NCBI GenBank assembly: GCA_903821635.1
Contig: CAIJLV010000138.1
Span: 29,928-93,927 of the forward strand
DNA length: 64,000 bases
Direction: 5' to 3'
Source: an uncultured Verrucomicrobiota bacterium
GTDB lineage: Bacteria; Verrucomicrobiota; Verrucomicrobiia; Limisphaerales; UBA9464
The position numbers and the translations under genes were made by a program. Below, piece by piece: positions 26,704 to 34,708 of this stretch. Numbering within the stretch: the stretch's first letter is position 1; each line of letters starts with the position of its first letter. The notes under the pieces are model-generated. The model saw only the letters and a program-made list of their open reading frames with translations, did no database searches and was not told the DNA's origin.

Positions 26704-27513
26704 TCATGCCGTCGGAAGCCGGAACTTCGGCGACTGGCTCAAAAAGCGCACCGGGTTCTGGTAAACCACCTTGTCCACGGCCTCGGCGGTCCAGCCGCGG
26801 CGGCGCATTTCCAGCGCGGTCTTGGGAATCGCCAGCGGGACGCTTTCGCCCCAGTCGCACGCCGAGTTCATCCAGAGCCGGTCGCTGCCATACACGTCGA
26901 GGATGTCCACGGCGCGGGCCGGCGTGCATTTGCTGATCGGGTAGAGCGTCATGCCCGCCCAATGCCCGCGGTCGAGCACCACCTTCACCGTGTGCTCCTC
27001 CACGTGGTCGATCAGCACGCGCTCGGGCCGGATGCGCGGATCGTTCTTCAGCACGTCGAGGATCAGGCGGGTGCCCTTGAGCTTGTCCTCCAGATGCGGG
27101 GTGTGAACGAGGATGAGTTGGTCGTGTCGCGCGGCCAGGTCCACGTGCCGTTCGAGCACCTTCAGCTCGTTGCGCGAATTCTTGTTGAGGCCGATCTCGC
27201 CGATGCCGAGCACGGTGGGCCGATCAAGGAACTCCGGGATGATCCCGATGACGTCCTCGGCGAGCTTCACGTCCTCGGATTCCTTGGGGTTGATGCAGAG
27301 CCAGCAGAAGTGGGGCAGGCCGTATTTGGCGGCGCGGGCCGGCTCGTATTCCGTGAGTTGGCGGAAGTAGTCGCGGAAGCCGTCCACCGACGAGCGGTCG
27401 AAGCCGGCCCAGAAGGCGGGTTCGCAGACGGCGGCGCAGCCGGCGGTAACCATGTCGAGGTAGTCATCCGTGGTGCGGCTGACCATGTGGCCGTGGGGTT
27501 CGATGTAGCGCAT
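26704..27513 (-). CDS. TatD-like metal-dependent hydrolase (EboB-type)
   Basis: A 269-residue amidohydrolase-fold protein. It starts MRYIEPHGHMVSRTTDDYLDM with the H-x-H metal motif. Further features are AVCEPAFWAGFDR, GIGEIGLNK (Glu ligand), LILVHTPHLEDK (His) and VLIDHVEEHTV (His). The C-terminus has WMNSACDWGESVPLAIPKTA with a conserved Asp. The 'SRTTDDY' and 'EPAFW' sequences place it with the EboB proteins of ebo metabolite-export clusters rather than with DNase TatD. No other ebo gene is recognisable here. It is the last gene of a minus-strand run and its start is 25 bases after the FRG gene. Confidence 0.85.
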   Translation of the reverse strand: MRYIEPHGHMVSRTTDDYLDMVTAGCAAVCEPAFWAGFDRSSVDGFRDYFRQLTEYEPARAAKYGLPHFCWLCINPKESEDVKLAEDVIGIIPEFLDRPTVLGIGEIGLNKNSRNELKVLERHVDLAARHDQLILVHTPHLEDKLKGTRLILDVLKNDPRIRPERVLIDHVEEHTVKVVLDRGHWAGMTLYPISKCTPARAVDILDVYGSDRLWMNSACDWGESVPLAIPKTALEMRRRGWTAEAVDKVVYQNPVRFLSQSPKFRLPTA

Positions 27514-27538
27514 AGAGAAAAGTCGCCCAAGGGTTCTG

Positions 27539-28381
27539 TTACATCAAGCAACGCAATGACCGCCCAAAACCGTCGGGACTGGGGAAAAGTGTTTCGGCAT
27601 CGATGTTCATCAGAGCCAACTCAGACAAAAGCTCACGGCGAAGTGATGAAGGGATAAGCAATTTCCGAAGGTAATTCTTCGGCTTGTCAGGCGATTTCTG
27701 CTGCGCCGACGCAACGAGGCTCTCACACGCTGGCTTCGTCAGATCGAAACCGAAGATGAACATCCCCTTTTGCTTGGGAATACGGTCGGGGACCAGATGC
27801 GGGAGTGTCTCTTCCACCCGAGATCCGTCGCAATGCTCGGCATAGGAATCTTCGTGCCCGCGGCTTTTGAAGCCTTTCGGGTCAACGCGGAAGCCGAGCA
27901 ACTTATTGCGATCTCGGTTTGGAGCATCGTCAGGGTCAGCCGCTCTGAGCAGTTCACGGTGAATAGCCCAGACGGCAGCGAAGTTCTCTGACGCGCCTTG
28001 GTCCGGCGGTGTGAGGTCTTCGGCAGCGAAGAAAGCTGCAACCCAAGGTGACAGCGAAACATCAAGCAACCTTGTCGGAGCACTGTAATGCTGCATCCAT
28101 GCAAGCCATTCCGTGGCGCTGTCGGTTGCCGGACGGAACGGAAACCAAAGGTGGGCACGCCGAGTGAACTCTTTATAGCACCGCTGCTCGAATGTTTGAA
28201 TGGTATCCTTCGATTGCAGGCCATTACGCCTCGCGCAGCGGACCGCTGTTGGCTCCAAGAGCCAATTGGCGCATTGATGCCCGCGAAACAGCCATCCTCG
28301 AGTTTCCTCAAATTGCTGGCGCAGTTCGGTAAGCGTGGTGACAGGAACCTCAATCTCCTGATGTTTCGGATGAGTTTTCAT
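27539..28381 (-). CDS. FRG-domain protein
   Basis: A 280-residue protein from ATG 28381 (an upstream in-frame extension is low-complexity and overlaps the preceding gene). The FRG motif is WLFRGHQCANWLLEPTAVR at about residues 30-48, with the conserved second motif HYSAPTRLLDVSLSPWVAAFFA at about 98-119. FRG domains resemble ADP-ribosyl-type folds and are widespread in defence islands and near toxins; biochemical activity is unproven. Its start overlaps the DUF5990 stop (ATGA). G+C content is clearly lower than in neighbouring genes, suggesting transfer. Confidence 0.88.
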   Translation of the reverse strand: MKTHPKHQEIEVPVTTLTELRQQFEETRGWLFRGHQCANWLLEPTAVRCARRNGLQSKDTIQTFEQRCYKEFTRRAHLWFPFRPATDSATEWLAWMQHYSAPTRLLDVSLSPWVAAFFAAEDLTPPDQGASENFAAVWAIHRELLRAADPDDAPNRDRNKLLGFRVDPKGFKSRGHEDSYAEHCDGSRVEETLPHLVPDRIPKQKGMFIFGFDLTKPACESLVASAQQKSPDKPKNYLRKLLIPSSLRRELLSELALMNIDAETLFPSPDGFGRSLRCLM

Positions 28382-28857
28382 CTTGTTTCTCCTGCTTGCC
28401 ACCCACCGCCGAGCAACGGCACTGACGCGCACGCCGGGCCGCCATCCTTCGCCACGGCGTGGACGCGGGCCACCAGCGTTGCGTCCGTCTTCACGGCCTT
28501 GGCGATCTGGGCAGCCTTGAGGTCGCGCAGGTGAACCTTGAGCCGGCGGAACCGCTCGCACTGGCCGGCGCGTTCACTGGACCAGCTCAGGTAGAAGAAC
28601 CGCTCCCCACGCTTGCCGTGGACTGCCGGGCCGGCGAAGTCGGGTGCGCCATCCAGGCTGGGCTTCACAGTGATTTCCGTAGCCCACGCCAGCGCGCCGT
28701 TGCCCGCGGGTAAACCCGCCTGGAAACCATCCTTGATCTGCAGGTCGACCTGGATGTGGCGCCGTCCGTCAAAACCCTCGAAGAGGTCCGCCGGCAGCGC
28801 TTCGCACACGAGGCGCACGCGCACGGTTGGCTCTGTGGTCTTGGTGGTGGTTGGCAT
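28378..28857 (-). CDS. DUF5990 family protein
   Basis: A 159-residue soluble protein: VRVRLVCEALPADLFEG, HIQVDLQIKDGFQAGLPAG, and GERFFYLSWSSERAGQCERFRRLKVHLRDL. These segments match the DUF5990 family, which has no known function. It starts 4 bases after the PIN toxin stop and overlaps the FRG start by 4 bases, so it is embedded in a four-gene unit (Phd antitoxin, PIN toxin, DUF5990, FRG). Confidence 0.8.
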   Translation of the reverse strand: MPTTTKTTEPTVRVRLVCEALPADLFEGFDGRRHIQVDLQIKDGFQAGLPAGNGALAWATEITVKPSLDGAPDFAGPAVHGKRGERFFYLSWSSERAGQCERFRRLKVHLRDLKAAQIAKAVKTDATLVARVHAVAKDGGPACASVPLLGGGWQAGETR

Positions 28858-28861
28858 GGAA

Positions 28862-29323
28862 TCAAAGCTTCACCGGCTTCAAGCCACAGGCAGCGGCCAG
28901 CTTCTGCTGCCGCTCGTCGAAGGTCAGGAAATGCTTCAGCTTTAGTTCCATCGCACAGGCGACATGCAGCACATCGGAGGCCCGCGTGCCCAGCGTGGGC
29001 GAATGGGTCCGGCTCAATTCGATGGCCTGGTTCAACGCCGCCCGCAACATGACGGATGTCTGCTGAAGGTTTCCCTCCGCGAAGTCGTGATCCAAGGCAC
29101 CCCAAGCTTCGATCGCCTTCTCCGACGAGACCTCTCCGCGAAACTGGGCGAGCCCGATGGCGTTCGCGATCTCGGCGCGCCCGTGATGGGTGACTGGCAG
29201 GGAACCGGGAAGCCGTGCGCGCCAAGCCACGATTGCACGTGAGCGTGGCTGGTGCAGGTAGAGCGGGATCAGTGCGCTCGGGTCCGCGTAAATGTCTTCA
29301 GCGGTCGCCACGGTTGTAGTCAT
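28862..29323 (-). CDS. PIN-domain toxin (VapC-like)
   Basis: A 153-residue PIN-fold nuclease from ATG 29323. The first acidic residue is Asp in IYADPSALIPLYL; Glu is in THHGRAEIANAI; the third is in TRASDVLHVACAMELKLKHFLTFDERQQKLA, the usual D..H.A.A...L.......FD..Q. These residues bind Mg2+ in RNA-cleaving VapC toxins. The gene overlaps the antitoxin gene by 26 bases, typical of toxin-antitoxin modules. DUF5990 and FRG genes follow closely. Confidence 0.92.
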   Translation of the reverse strand: MTTTVATAEDIYADPSALIPLYLHQPRSRAIVAWRARLPGSLPVTHHGRAEIANAIGLAQFRGEVSSEKAIEAWGALDHDFAEGNLQQTSVMLRAALNQAIELSRTHSPTLGTRASDVLHVACAMELKLKHFLTFDERQQKLAAACGLKPVKL

Positions 29324-29552
29324 GCAGGGCTTGGGCCGCTTCCGCCGACATGGGCTCCGGCCTCTGGGCCAGTAAGCGGGCCATGTAGTCCGGCAAGGGG
29401 GCTCGCTTCCTTGGCTTCGGCGTGATCGGTTCAATCACGTAAGCTGGCTCGCCGTTGTCGGTGATGGTAACACGGCCAAATTCCTCCAGCTTGCGCTTCA
29501 CGGACCGGAAATCGGTGCGAAGTTCCCGGATGCTGGCGGTGGCGGTGTTCAT
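29298..29552 (-). CDS. Phd/YefM-type antitoxin
   Basis: An 84-residue protein: TASIRELRTDFRSVKRKLEEFGRVTITDNGEPAYVIEPI is the Phd/YefM DNA-binding half. The rest (LPDYMARLLAQRP...AQALHDYNRGDR) is the toxin-binding tail. It precedes and overlaps the PIN toxin gene. It probably represses its own promoter in the 33 bases upstream and neutralises the toxin. Confidence 0.9.
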   Translation of the reverse strand: MNTATASIRELRTDFRSVKRKLEEFGRVTITDNGEPAYVIEPITPKPRKRAPLPDYMARLLAQRPEPMSAEAAQALHDYNRGDR

Positions 29553-29585
29553 ATGCGTGAAACACTACTGTTTCACGCTGTTCGG

Positions 29586-29855
29586 TCAACCGGCTTTCCC
29601 CGGCCACGCGCCCACGGCGCCTTTGCCCGGAGCCTTGGCGATGGGTTCGGCCGTGGGATCGCTGAAGGCGAGCAGGACGGCTTCGGCGCGCTTCGGATCA
29701 CCGTCCGCGAGATGTTTCATGGCGTCGCGGAACGCGGTCAGGCGGAAGTCGGCGTCGCCGGAACCGCGGTCCACGCGGTCGAGGAAGGCGGCGAGCTCGA
29801 TGAGCTTGCACCGGGCGTCCATGAAGTAGAGGTCGAGCACTTGCTGGCGCGTCAT
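29586..29855 (-). CDS. Conserved-looking 89-residue hypothetical protein
   Basis: An 89-residue protein from ATG 29855 (MTRQQVLDLYFMDARCKLIE..., ending AVGAWPGKAG). The first two-thirds are helical with alternating charges (LAAFLDRVDRGSGDADFRLTAFRDAMKHL), and a conserved-looking AVLLAFSDPTAEPI precedes a Gly/Ala tail. No motif reveals a function. Its position at the head of the minus-strand run, separated from the EboB-like hydrolase by the toxin-antitoxin/FRG insert, hints that the two were once adjacent; this is inference. Confidence 0.7.
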   Translation of the reverse strand: MTRQQVLDLYFMDARCKLIELAAFLDRVDRGSGDADFRLTAFRDAMKHLADGDPKRAEAVLLAFSDPTAEPIAKAPGKGAVGAWPGKAG

Positions 29856-29942
29856 AGGCAGGAAATTGACGGAGGAAACGTGGCTTGGCTTCACCACTGG
29901 CTCAAGTGTGAGTGTATTGGGGTGGGAGCGTTGCTTGCGTTC

Positions 29943-30626
29943 TTAAGGAGTGGCGTGTCCCTGTCGCAGCTTGGCGAGCAACATCACGATCCGGCCGGCG
30001 ATGATCGCGGCGGTGATCAAGAGGAGAATGCCGCTGGCTTGAGAAAGGCGCCGCAGAGCGAGGGACGAGAGTTGGCTATGCCCGCGGGAAACCCCCCAAC
30101 TGACGCCACCAAACCAAACCAAGCCGCTCCCGGCGACGCCCAAACAGAAGCACCCTTTGCTAGTCCACGAGGCTTCCATCGCCCCGTGCGCCAGCAGGGA
30201 GCCGGTGATGCCGATCCACAACAGCAGCACGCCAGGGTTGCCCAGCACCCGCACGAAGCCGGTCCAGAAGGCGGTGTGGGGATGCAGCTTTTGCTCCACG
30301 AATTCTTCCACTTTTTCTTCGCCGGGAATGTGGCCGGCCCGCAGGTATTTGATCGCGAGCCAGAGCACCAGCAGGAAGCTGAACAGCTCCATCGCCGCCC
30401 GCACGAACTGGATCTCAAACAGCTTCGCAAACCCGGCGAACGCGACGGCGCAATAGATCGTTTCCATGAGCACGGCGCCGATCGCCATGATGAATGCGCG
30501 GCGGAATCCGCGGGTGGCGCTTTCGTTGACGACGGTGACGTTGATGGGGCCGCCGAGCGCGGAGGTGATGAAGCCGGCCAGCAACCCCAGCCCCCCGGCG
30601 GTCAGCATGTCGGTGAGGGAAATCAT
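29943..30626 (-). CDS. LysE/RhtB-family exporter
   Basis: A 227-residue membrane protein with about six hydrophobic segments. It starts ITSALGGPINVTVVNESATRGFRRAF, the LysE-family signature (usually 'GPN...V...G...G'). Segments AIGAVLMETIYCAVAFAGFAKLF, MELFSFLLVLWLAIKYLRAG, GFVRVLGNPGVLLLWIGI and the C-terminal ILLLITAAIIAGRIVML support the fold. It probably exports an amino acid or related metabolite. It stands alone between the accessory run and the phospholipid genes. Confidence 0.85.
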   Translation of the reverse strand: MISLTDMLTAGGLGLLAGFITSALGGPINVTVVNESATRGFRRAFIMAIGAVLMETIYCAVAFAGFAKLFEIQFVRAAMELFSFLLVLWLAIKYLRAGHIPGEEKVEEFVEQKLHPHTAFWTGFVRVLGNPGVLLLWIGITGSLLAHGAMEASWTSKGCFCLGVAGSGLVWFGGVSWGVSRGHSQLSSLALRRLSQASGILLLITAAIIAGRIVMLLAKLRQGHATP

Positions 30627-30661
30627 GAGGCGGGGCAGGGAAAACGGGAAAAGCCGCCGAA

Positions 30662-31570
30662 TCAGGGCGAGCCAGCCGGAGGGATCCCAGTCGGGAGCGA
30701 TTTCTGGGGGCCGTCCAAATCGTCCTCGTCCGGGTCATCGTCCACTTCGATTTCCTTCTGCATCGGCCGCGAAATCCACGGGCGAATGAGTCCGTAAACG
30801 AGGTAGGCGGTGAAGACCAGTGGCGCGGCAAACGGCAGCAATTTCTGCCAAAGCACGATGACCGCCCCCACGACCATGACGACGACCAGGGTTTTCACGA
30901 AGGGGCGTTGGGTGCGCCAATCCAGCTTTTTGAAGGTCGGATATTTGACTTCGCTGACCATCATGACCGACAGAAAAACGAGGATGATGGGGAGGGCGTA
31001 ACGCCAAGTGCCTACGCTGAACTCTTTTTCCTCCAACCAAAGCAGGAAGAGGGTCAGCGACGCGACCATGCCTGCGGCCATAGGAATGGGGATGCCCAAG
31101 AAATATTTGCCGCCCCCGGAGCCGGACATGGCGGCGAGGCAATTGAAGCGCGCCAGCCGGAACGCCCCGCAAATCACAAATAGTGACGCGATGAACCAGC
31201 CCACTTCGGGATGCTTCACGAACACATCCTTGAGCACGATGCGATGCACCAAAAACGCGGGGGCGACGCCAAAACTGACGATGTCGGCGAGCGAGTCAAA
31301 TTCGCGGCCAAACGGCGATTCGAAGCCTCCCATGCGGGCTACCCGCCCGTCGAAGAGGTCAAAAATGCAGGCCAACAGGATATAAAGCAGGGCCTCGCGG
31401 ATGACGCGGGGATAATTGGGGTCGAGCAAGTCCGCCTCGACGATGCGGGTGATGGCGAGGAAGCCGCAGAATAGATTTGCCGCCGTGAGCAGGTTGGGCA
31501 GCAGGTAGATCTTGAGCCGGGCGTCGGTGGTTGAGTCGGCGGCCGGCAAATTCTGCGGGTTGGAGTTCAT
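30662..31570 (-). CDS. pssA: CDP-diacylglycerol--serine O-phosphatidyltransferase
   Basis: A 302-residue membrane enzyme condensing CDP-diacylglycerol and serine to phosphatidylserine. The CDP-alcohol phosphotransferase motif D-G-x2-A-R-x8-G-x3-D-x3-D is complete in DLFDGRVARMGGF...FGREFDSLAD (Asp71, Asp74, Asp92, Asp96). About eight membrane segments follow. The C-terminal tail is acidic (EIEVDDDPDEDDLDG). The start overlaps the psd stop (ATGA), so decarboxylase and synthase are translated together. Confidence 0.95.
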   Translation of the reverse strand: MNSNPQNLPAADSTTDARLKIYLLPNLLTAANLFCGFLAITRIVEADLLDPNYPRVIREALLYILLACIFDLFDGRVARMGGFESPFGREFDSLADIVSFGVAPAFLVHRIVLKDVFVKHPEVGWFIASLFVICGAFRLARFNCLAAMSGSGGGKYFLGIPIPMAAGMVASLTLFLLWLEEKEFSVGTWRYALPIILVFLSVMMVSEVKYPTFKKLDWRTQRPFVKTLVVVMVVGAVIVLWQKLLPFAAPLVFTAYLVYGLIRPWISRPMQKEIEVDDDPDEDDLDGPQKSLPTGIPPAGSP

Positions 31571-32256
31571 GCTCGAAGTTTGGCCATGACCGTGGTGCCC
31601 CCAACCACCTTATCACCGAGCTGCACGGTGACTTCGGCGTTCAAAGGCAGGTAAAGGTTGGCCCGGGAACCGAACTGGATCAGCGCAATGCGTTCGCCTT
31701 TGGTCACGCGTTCGCCCACCGCGAGCCACGGAATGATGCGGCGGGCGATCAGGCCGGTGATCAGGCGAACGCCCACCGTGGCGCCGGCCGGGTCCGAGGC
31801 TTGGAAGCCGAGCAGCACGTTTTCATTAAACTGGGCACAGTCCGTCCGCATGGCGTTCAGAAACTTGCCGGGCGTATGTTTCACCAAGGTGACCTCGCCG
31901 GCCACGGGCGCCTGTTGCACATGGACGTTGAAAACATTGAGGAAGATGGAGACCCGGCGGCAGCGGCCACCCATCACAGTGGGCTCCTCGGTTTCGTCAA
32001 TGACGTCGACCGTCCCGTGCGCTGGGGCGACCACGAGCCCGGCGCCGGGCGGGACTTGGGCGTCGGGGTCGCGGAAAAAATACAGGGTGAAGAGCGCCAT
32101 CAGCAGCCCGAGGGCGCAAAAAGTCGCTGCCAACGCCAACCCGACGGTGCCCTTGGGCCAACCCAACGACACAAGTCCGACCAGAAAAATGACCACTAGA
32201 ACGACCTTTGCGAGGATCGCGCCAGCGGCGGCGAGCGCTTTGCCTTTGTGCTTCAC
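31567..32256 (-). CDS. psd: Phosphatidylserine decarboxylase (short type)
   Basis: A 229-residue enzyme making phosphatidylethanolamine. It has two N-terminal membrane segments (about residues 9-60), then YFFRDPDAQVPPG, VVAPAHGTVDVI, RRVSIFLNVFNVHVQQAPVAGEV and GLIARRII. The self-cleavage site is Gly196-Ser197 in LIQFGSRANLY, where the pyruvoyl group forms. The length and FGSR motif fit the short archaeal/PVC-type Psd rather than the LGST type. It is first in the psd-pssA operon; a 274-base divergent promoter region separates it from the methyltransferase gene. Confidence 0.94.
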   Translation of the reverse strand: MKHKGKALAAAGAILAKVVLVVIFLVGLVSLGWPKGTVGLALAATFCALGLLMALFTLYFFRDPDAQVPPGAGLVVAPAHGTVDVIDETEEPTVMGGRCRRVSIFLNVFNVHVQQAPVAGEVTLVKHTPGKFLNAMRTDCAQFNENVLLGFQASDPAGATVGVRLITGLIARRIIPWLAVGERVTKGERIALIQFGSRANLYLPLNAEVTVQLGDKVVGGTTVMAKLRA

Positions 32257-32530
32257 AGGCGAAGCTTAGGCGGCACGGCCGGACAGGGAAAGCGCAGGGT
32301 TTTCCAACCGCGAACCGGCGGGAGAAGCCGTTGGGGGCAGGCCAACTGCGATACGGCTGAGCTCAATCCGGCCGGCGCTGAAGTCGGCGCTAGGTCGGTG
32401 AATCGGACCGATCAGGCCAGTGGCCGGGGCGCGCGCAGGGGGGGCTCAGGCTGAAGAATGGCCTTTCCCGGCCCGCGAGATTCTGACCTATTCACTGCCC
32501 GCTTGCCCTGCAAGCGACTGTTTACACGCC

Positions 32531-33730
32531 ATGAGTTTACCTACCGCCCTGATCAAACCCGGTGAAGCCGATCGTCTAATTGCTGGCCATCCTTGGGTTT
32601 ACGGCAATTCGATTTTCCGCCTCACCGCCCCGGCCAAAGACGGCGACGTCGTCCAGGTGAAGGACCACCGCCAACGCTTCATTGGGGTCGGCTTTTACAA
32701 TTCCCGCTCCAAGATCGCCATCCGGCTGCTCGACCGGGAGCGGACTGACTTCGGCGCGAGCTTTTTTCGCGAACGAATCGCGGCAGCGCTGGCCCTCCGC
32801 CGCAAGCACATGCCGCAAGCCACCTCTTTCCGCGTGGTCAACGCTGAGAGTGACTTCCTTTCCGGTCTGATCGTGGACAAATATGAGGATGTGCTCGTGT
32901 TGCAGACCAGTTCGTTGGGCATGGACAAGCGCAAACACCTCATCGTCGCCGCGTTGCTCGAACTCTTCCAACCGACGGCCATTGTCGAACGAAACGACAT
33001 GGGTTCGCGGAAATTCGAGGGACTCCATGAATCCAACGCCGTGTTGCACGGTGAAGCCCCTGCGGAATTCACGGTGCAAATGAATGGGTTAACCTTTCGG
33101 GTGCCCGCGGGTGGCGGCCACAAGACGGGGCTCTATCTCGATCAGCAGGTCAACTACGCGCGCGTCGCCGAACTGTCCCAGGGCGCCGAAGTGCTGGACT
33201 GCTTTTCCTACCTCGGTGGTTTCGCGCTGCACTGCGCCCGAGCAGGGGCCAAGAATGTCACGGGGCTCGACCAAAGCGAAGAGGCCGTGAAGGCCGCTCG
33301 CACCATCGCTGAGGCCAACGGAGTCACCGAAGGCTTGAGCTACGACACCACCAACGTGTTCGACTGGCTGCGCGAAAAGACGGTGACCGGCCCCAACGAA
33401 CGGCTCATCCCGCGCTACGACGTGGTGGTCCTTGACCCACCATCGTTTACCCGCACCCGTGCGGCGGTTGATGGAGCTCTGCGCGGCTACAAGGAAATCC
33501 ACCTGCGGGCGCTGAAGCTGTTGAAGACCGGCGGCACGCTGGCAACCTTCTGCTGCTCCCACCACGTGGATGCACGCCTCTTTGAGGACGTTATTGTGGC
33601 CGCCGCCGCTGATGCTCACGTCATGCTTCGGCGGGTTCGAAGTTTCAGCCAATCGCCGGATCATCCTATCGTCCCGGCGATCCCCGAGACGGAATACCTC
33701 AAGGGTTTCGCCTACGAAGTCGTGCGGTAA
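32531..33730 (+). CDS. Class I rRNA methyltransferase with PUA domain (RlmI-like)
   Basis: A 399-residue protein from ATG 32531. The N-terminal PUA-like domain includes GEADRLIAGHPWVYGNSIFRL and KDHRQRFIGVGFYNSRSKIAIRLL. The SAM-binding domain has EVLDCFSYLGGFALHCARAGAKNVTGLDQSEEAV and the catalytic motif VVLDPPSFTRTR. The Cys in TFCCSHHVD is typical of RlmI/YccW 23S rRNA m5C methyltransferases. An upstream in-frame extension to 32420 lacks homology, so ATG 32531 is preferred. Confidence 0.9.
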   Translation: MSLPTALIKPGEADRLIAGHPWVYGNSIFRLTAPAKDGDVVQVKDHRQRFIGVGFYNSRSKIAIRLLDRERTDFGASFFRERIAAALALRRKHMPQATSFRVVNAESDFLSGLIVDKYEDVLVLQTSSLGMDKRKHLIVAALLELFQPTAIVERNDMGSRKFEGLHESNAVLHGEAPAEFTVQMNGLTFRVPAGGGHKTGLYLDQQVNYARVAELSQGAEVLDCFSYLGGFALHCARAGAKNVTGLDQSEEAVKAARTIAEANGVTEGLSYDTTNVFDWLREKTVTGPNERLIPRYDVVVLDPPSFTRTRAAVDGALRGYKEIHLRALKLLKTGGTLATFCCSHHVDARLFEDVIVAAAADAHVMLRRVRSFSQSPDHPIVPAIPETEYLKGFAYEVVR

Positions 33731-33747
33731 TCGGCCGTCGGCCGATT
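33730..33747 (+). terminator. Short palindrome after the RlmI-like gene
   Basis: ATCGGCCG-T-CGGCCGAT begins in the last base of the stop codon and is followed by TTTTAAG. The stem is perfect but the loop is minimal and the T-run short, so it is a weak terminator candidate. Confidence 0.45.
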
Positions 33748-33773
33748 TTAAGTTGCCTCGCCCGGACGGGAAA

Positions 33774-33851
33774 GGCAGTGGCCGGCAGGTGTGGAGGCAA
33801 CTCGGCGGGGCAAACGCTCGGCCCACTGCCTCCCGCCTCCCCGCCAAGTTG
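33774..33851 (+). promoter_or_regulatory. Two interleaved inverted repeats in the RlmI-2OG intergenic region
   Basis: Inverted repeat 1 pairs GGCAGTGGCCG (33774-33784) with CGGCCCACTGCC (33819-33830). Inverted repeat 2 pairs CAACTCGGCGGGG (33798-33810) with CCCCGCCAAGTTG (33839-33851), one mismatch. The arms interleave, so an RNA would form either a pseudoknot or mutually exclusive hairpins. No known riboswitch class is recognised. Confidence 0.4.
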
Positions 33852-34007
33852 GGTGATAGGTTAGGCTGAACCCGGGTTGCCCCTCATTCAGCGGTGTTGC
33901 TTGCAGCGACTAACTGAGCGGTGGGGCGGTCTGGTTTTGAGCCCGGTTCTCTCGGGGCCGAGGCTGGTATTGCCGCGGGCCCAGTTTTACGGTTCGGCTT
34001 GCACGTC

Positions 34008-34628
34008 ATGAAACGCATTCAGGCTTGGTTTCCGACCTTCATCTACTGTGACCGCCTTCAGCGCGGCGCTTGGCAACGCTTCAACCGGGAGTTGCTCAAG
34101 GAATGTCACCAACTTCGCGACTTCGACGAGGCGGGCCAAAAGTGGTCGGCCAAGAACTACCCGGGCGGCTTCACCACTTACGGTTCGATGGATCAGTTGC
34201 ACCAGTTCTCGTCCACGTTCACCGAGCTCGAGGGATTCATCGACCGGCATGTGCGGGCTTATGCACGGGCGCTGGAATGGGACCTCGGCGAACGCAGCCT
34301 GCGGATGACCGACTGTTGGCTGAACATCATGCCGTTCCGCACCGCCCACAGCCTGCACCTGCATCCGAATTCGGTGGTCAGCGGCACCTATTACGTCGCC
34401 ACGCCCAAGGGATGCGCCGGACTGAAATTTGAGGACCCCCGCCTGAGCAAGTTCATGGCTGCTCCGCCGCGCCGAGCGACGACGAAACCGGCCAATCAAC
34501 TCTATGCGAACTACCCTGCGGAGGCCGGCAACGTGGTTTTGTTCGAAAGCTGGGTGCGCCACGAAGTGACCGCCAATCCGGTCGAATCCGAGCGTGTGAG
34601 CATCAGTTTTAACTACGACTGGGCCTGA
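34008..34628 (+). CDS. Putative 2-oxoglutarate-Fe(II) oxygenase (TIGR02466-type)
   Basis: A 206-residue protein from ATG 34008. The start MKRIQAWFPTFIYCDRL is typical of this family. The double-stranded beta-helix core includes DCWLNIMPFRTAHSLHLHPNSVVSGTYYVATPKGCAGLKFEDPR (metal-binding histidines) and VVLFESWVRHEVTANPVESERVSISFNYD, with the distal His and the 2OG-binding Arg. Substrates of the family are unknown; protein or small-molecule hydroxylation is likely. Confidence 0.85.
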   Translation: MKRIQAWFPTFIYCDRLQRGAWQRFNRELLKECHQLRDFDEAGQKWSAKNYPGGFTTYGSMDQLHQFSSTFTELEGFIDRHVRAYARALEWDLGERSLRMTDCWLNIMPFRTAHSLHLHPNSVVSGTYYVATPKGCAGLKFEDPRLSKFMAAPPRRATTKPANQLYANYPAEAGNVVLFESWVRHEVTANPVESERVSISFNYDWA

Positions 34629-34708
34629 AGTGGGCGGCGTGGGGCTAACGATGGCTGAGTTCCGCGGCTTGGCTTCACCCGGGACGCTGCTAGCCTGTGG
34701 CTGTCGCC

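Noticed and set aside
26704..27513. DNase TatD
   Set aside because: The SRTTDDY/EPAFW signature and overall pattern fit the EboB-type hydrolases better than the TatD DNase.
26641..27657. 338-codon plus-strand frame
   Set aside because: Antisense shadow of the EboB-like hydrolase, with no recognisable domain.
29553..30797. 414-codon plus-strand frame
   Set aside because: It lies opposite the LysE-type exporter and the 89-residue gene and is low-complexity (Gln, Gly, His-rich).
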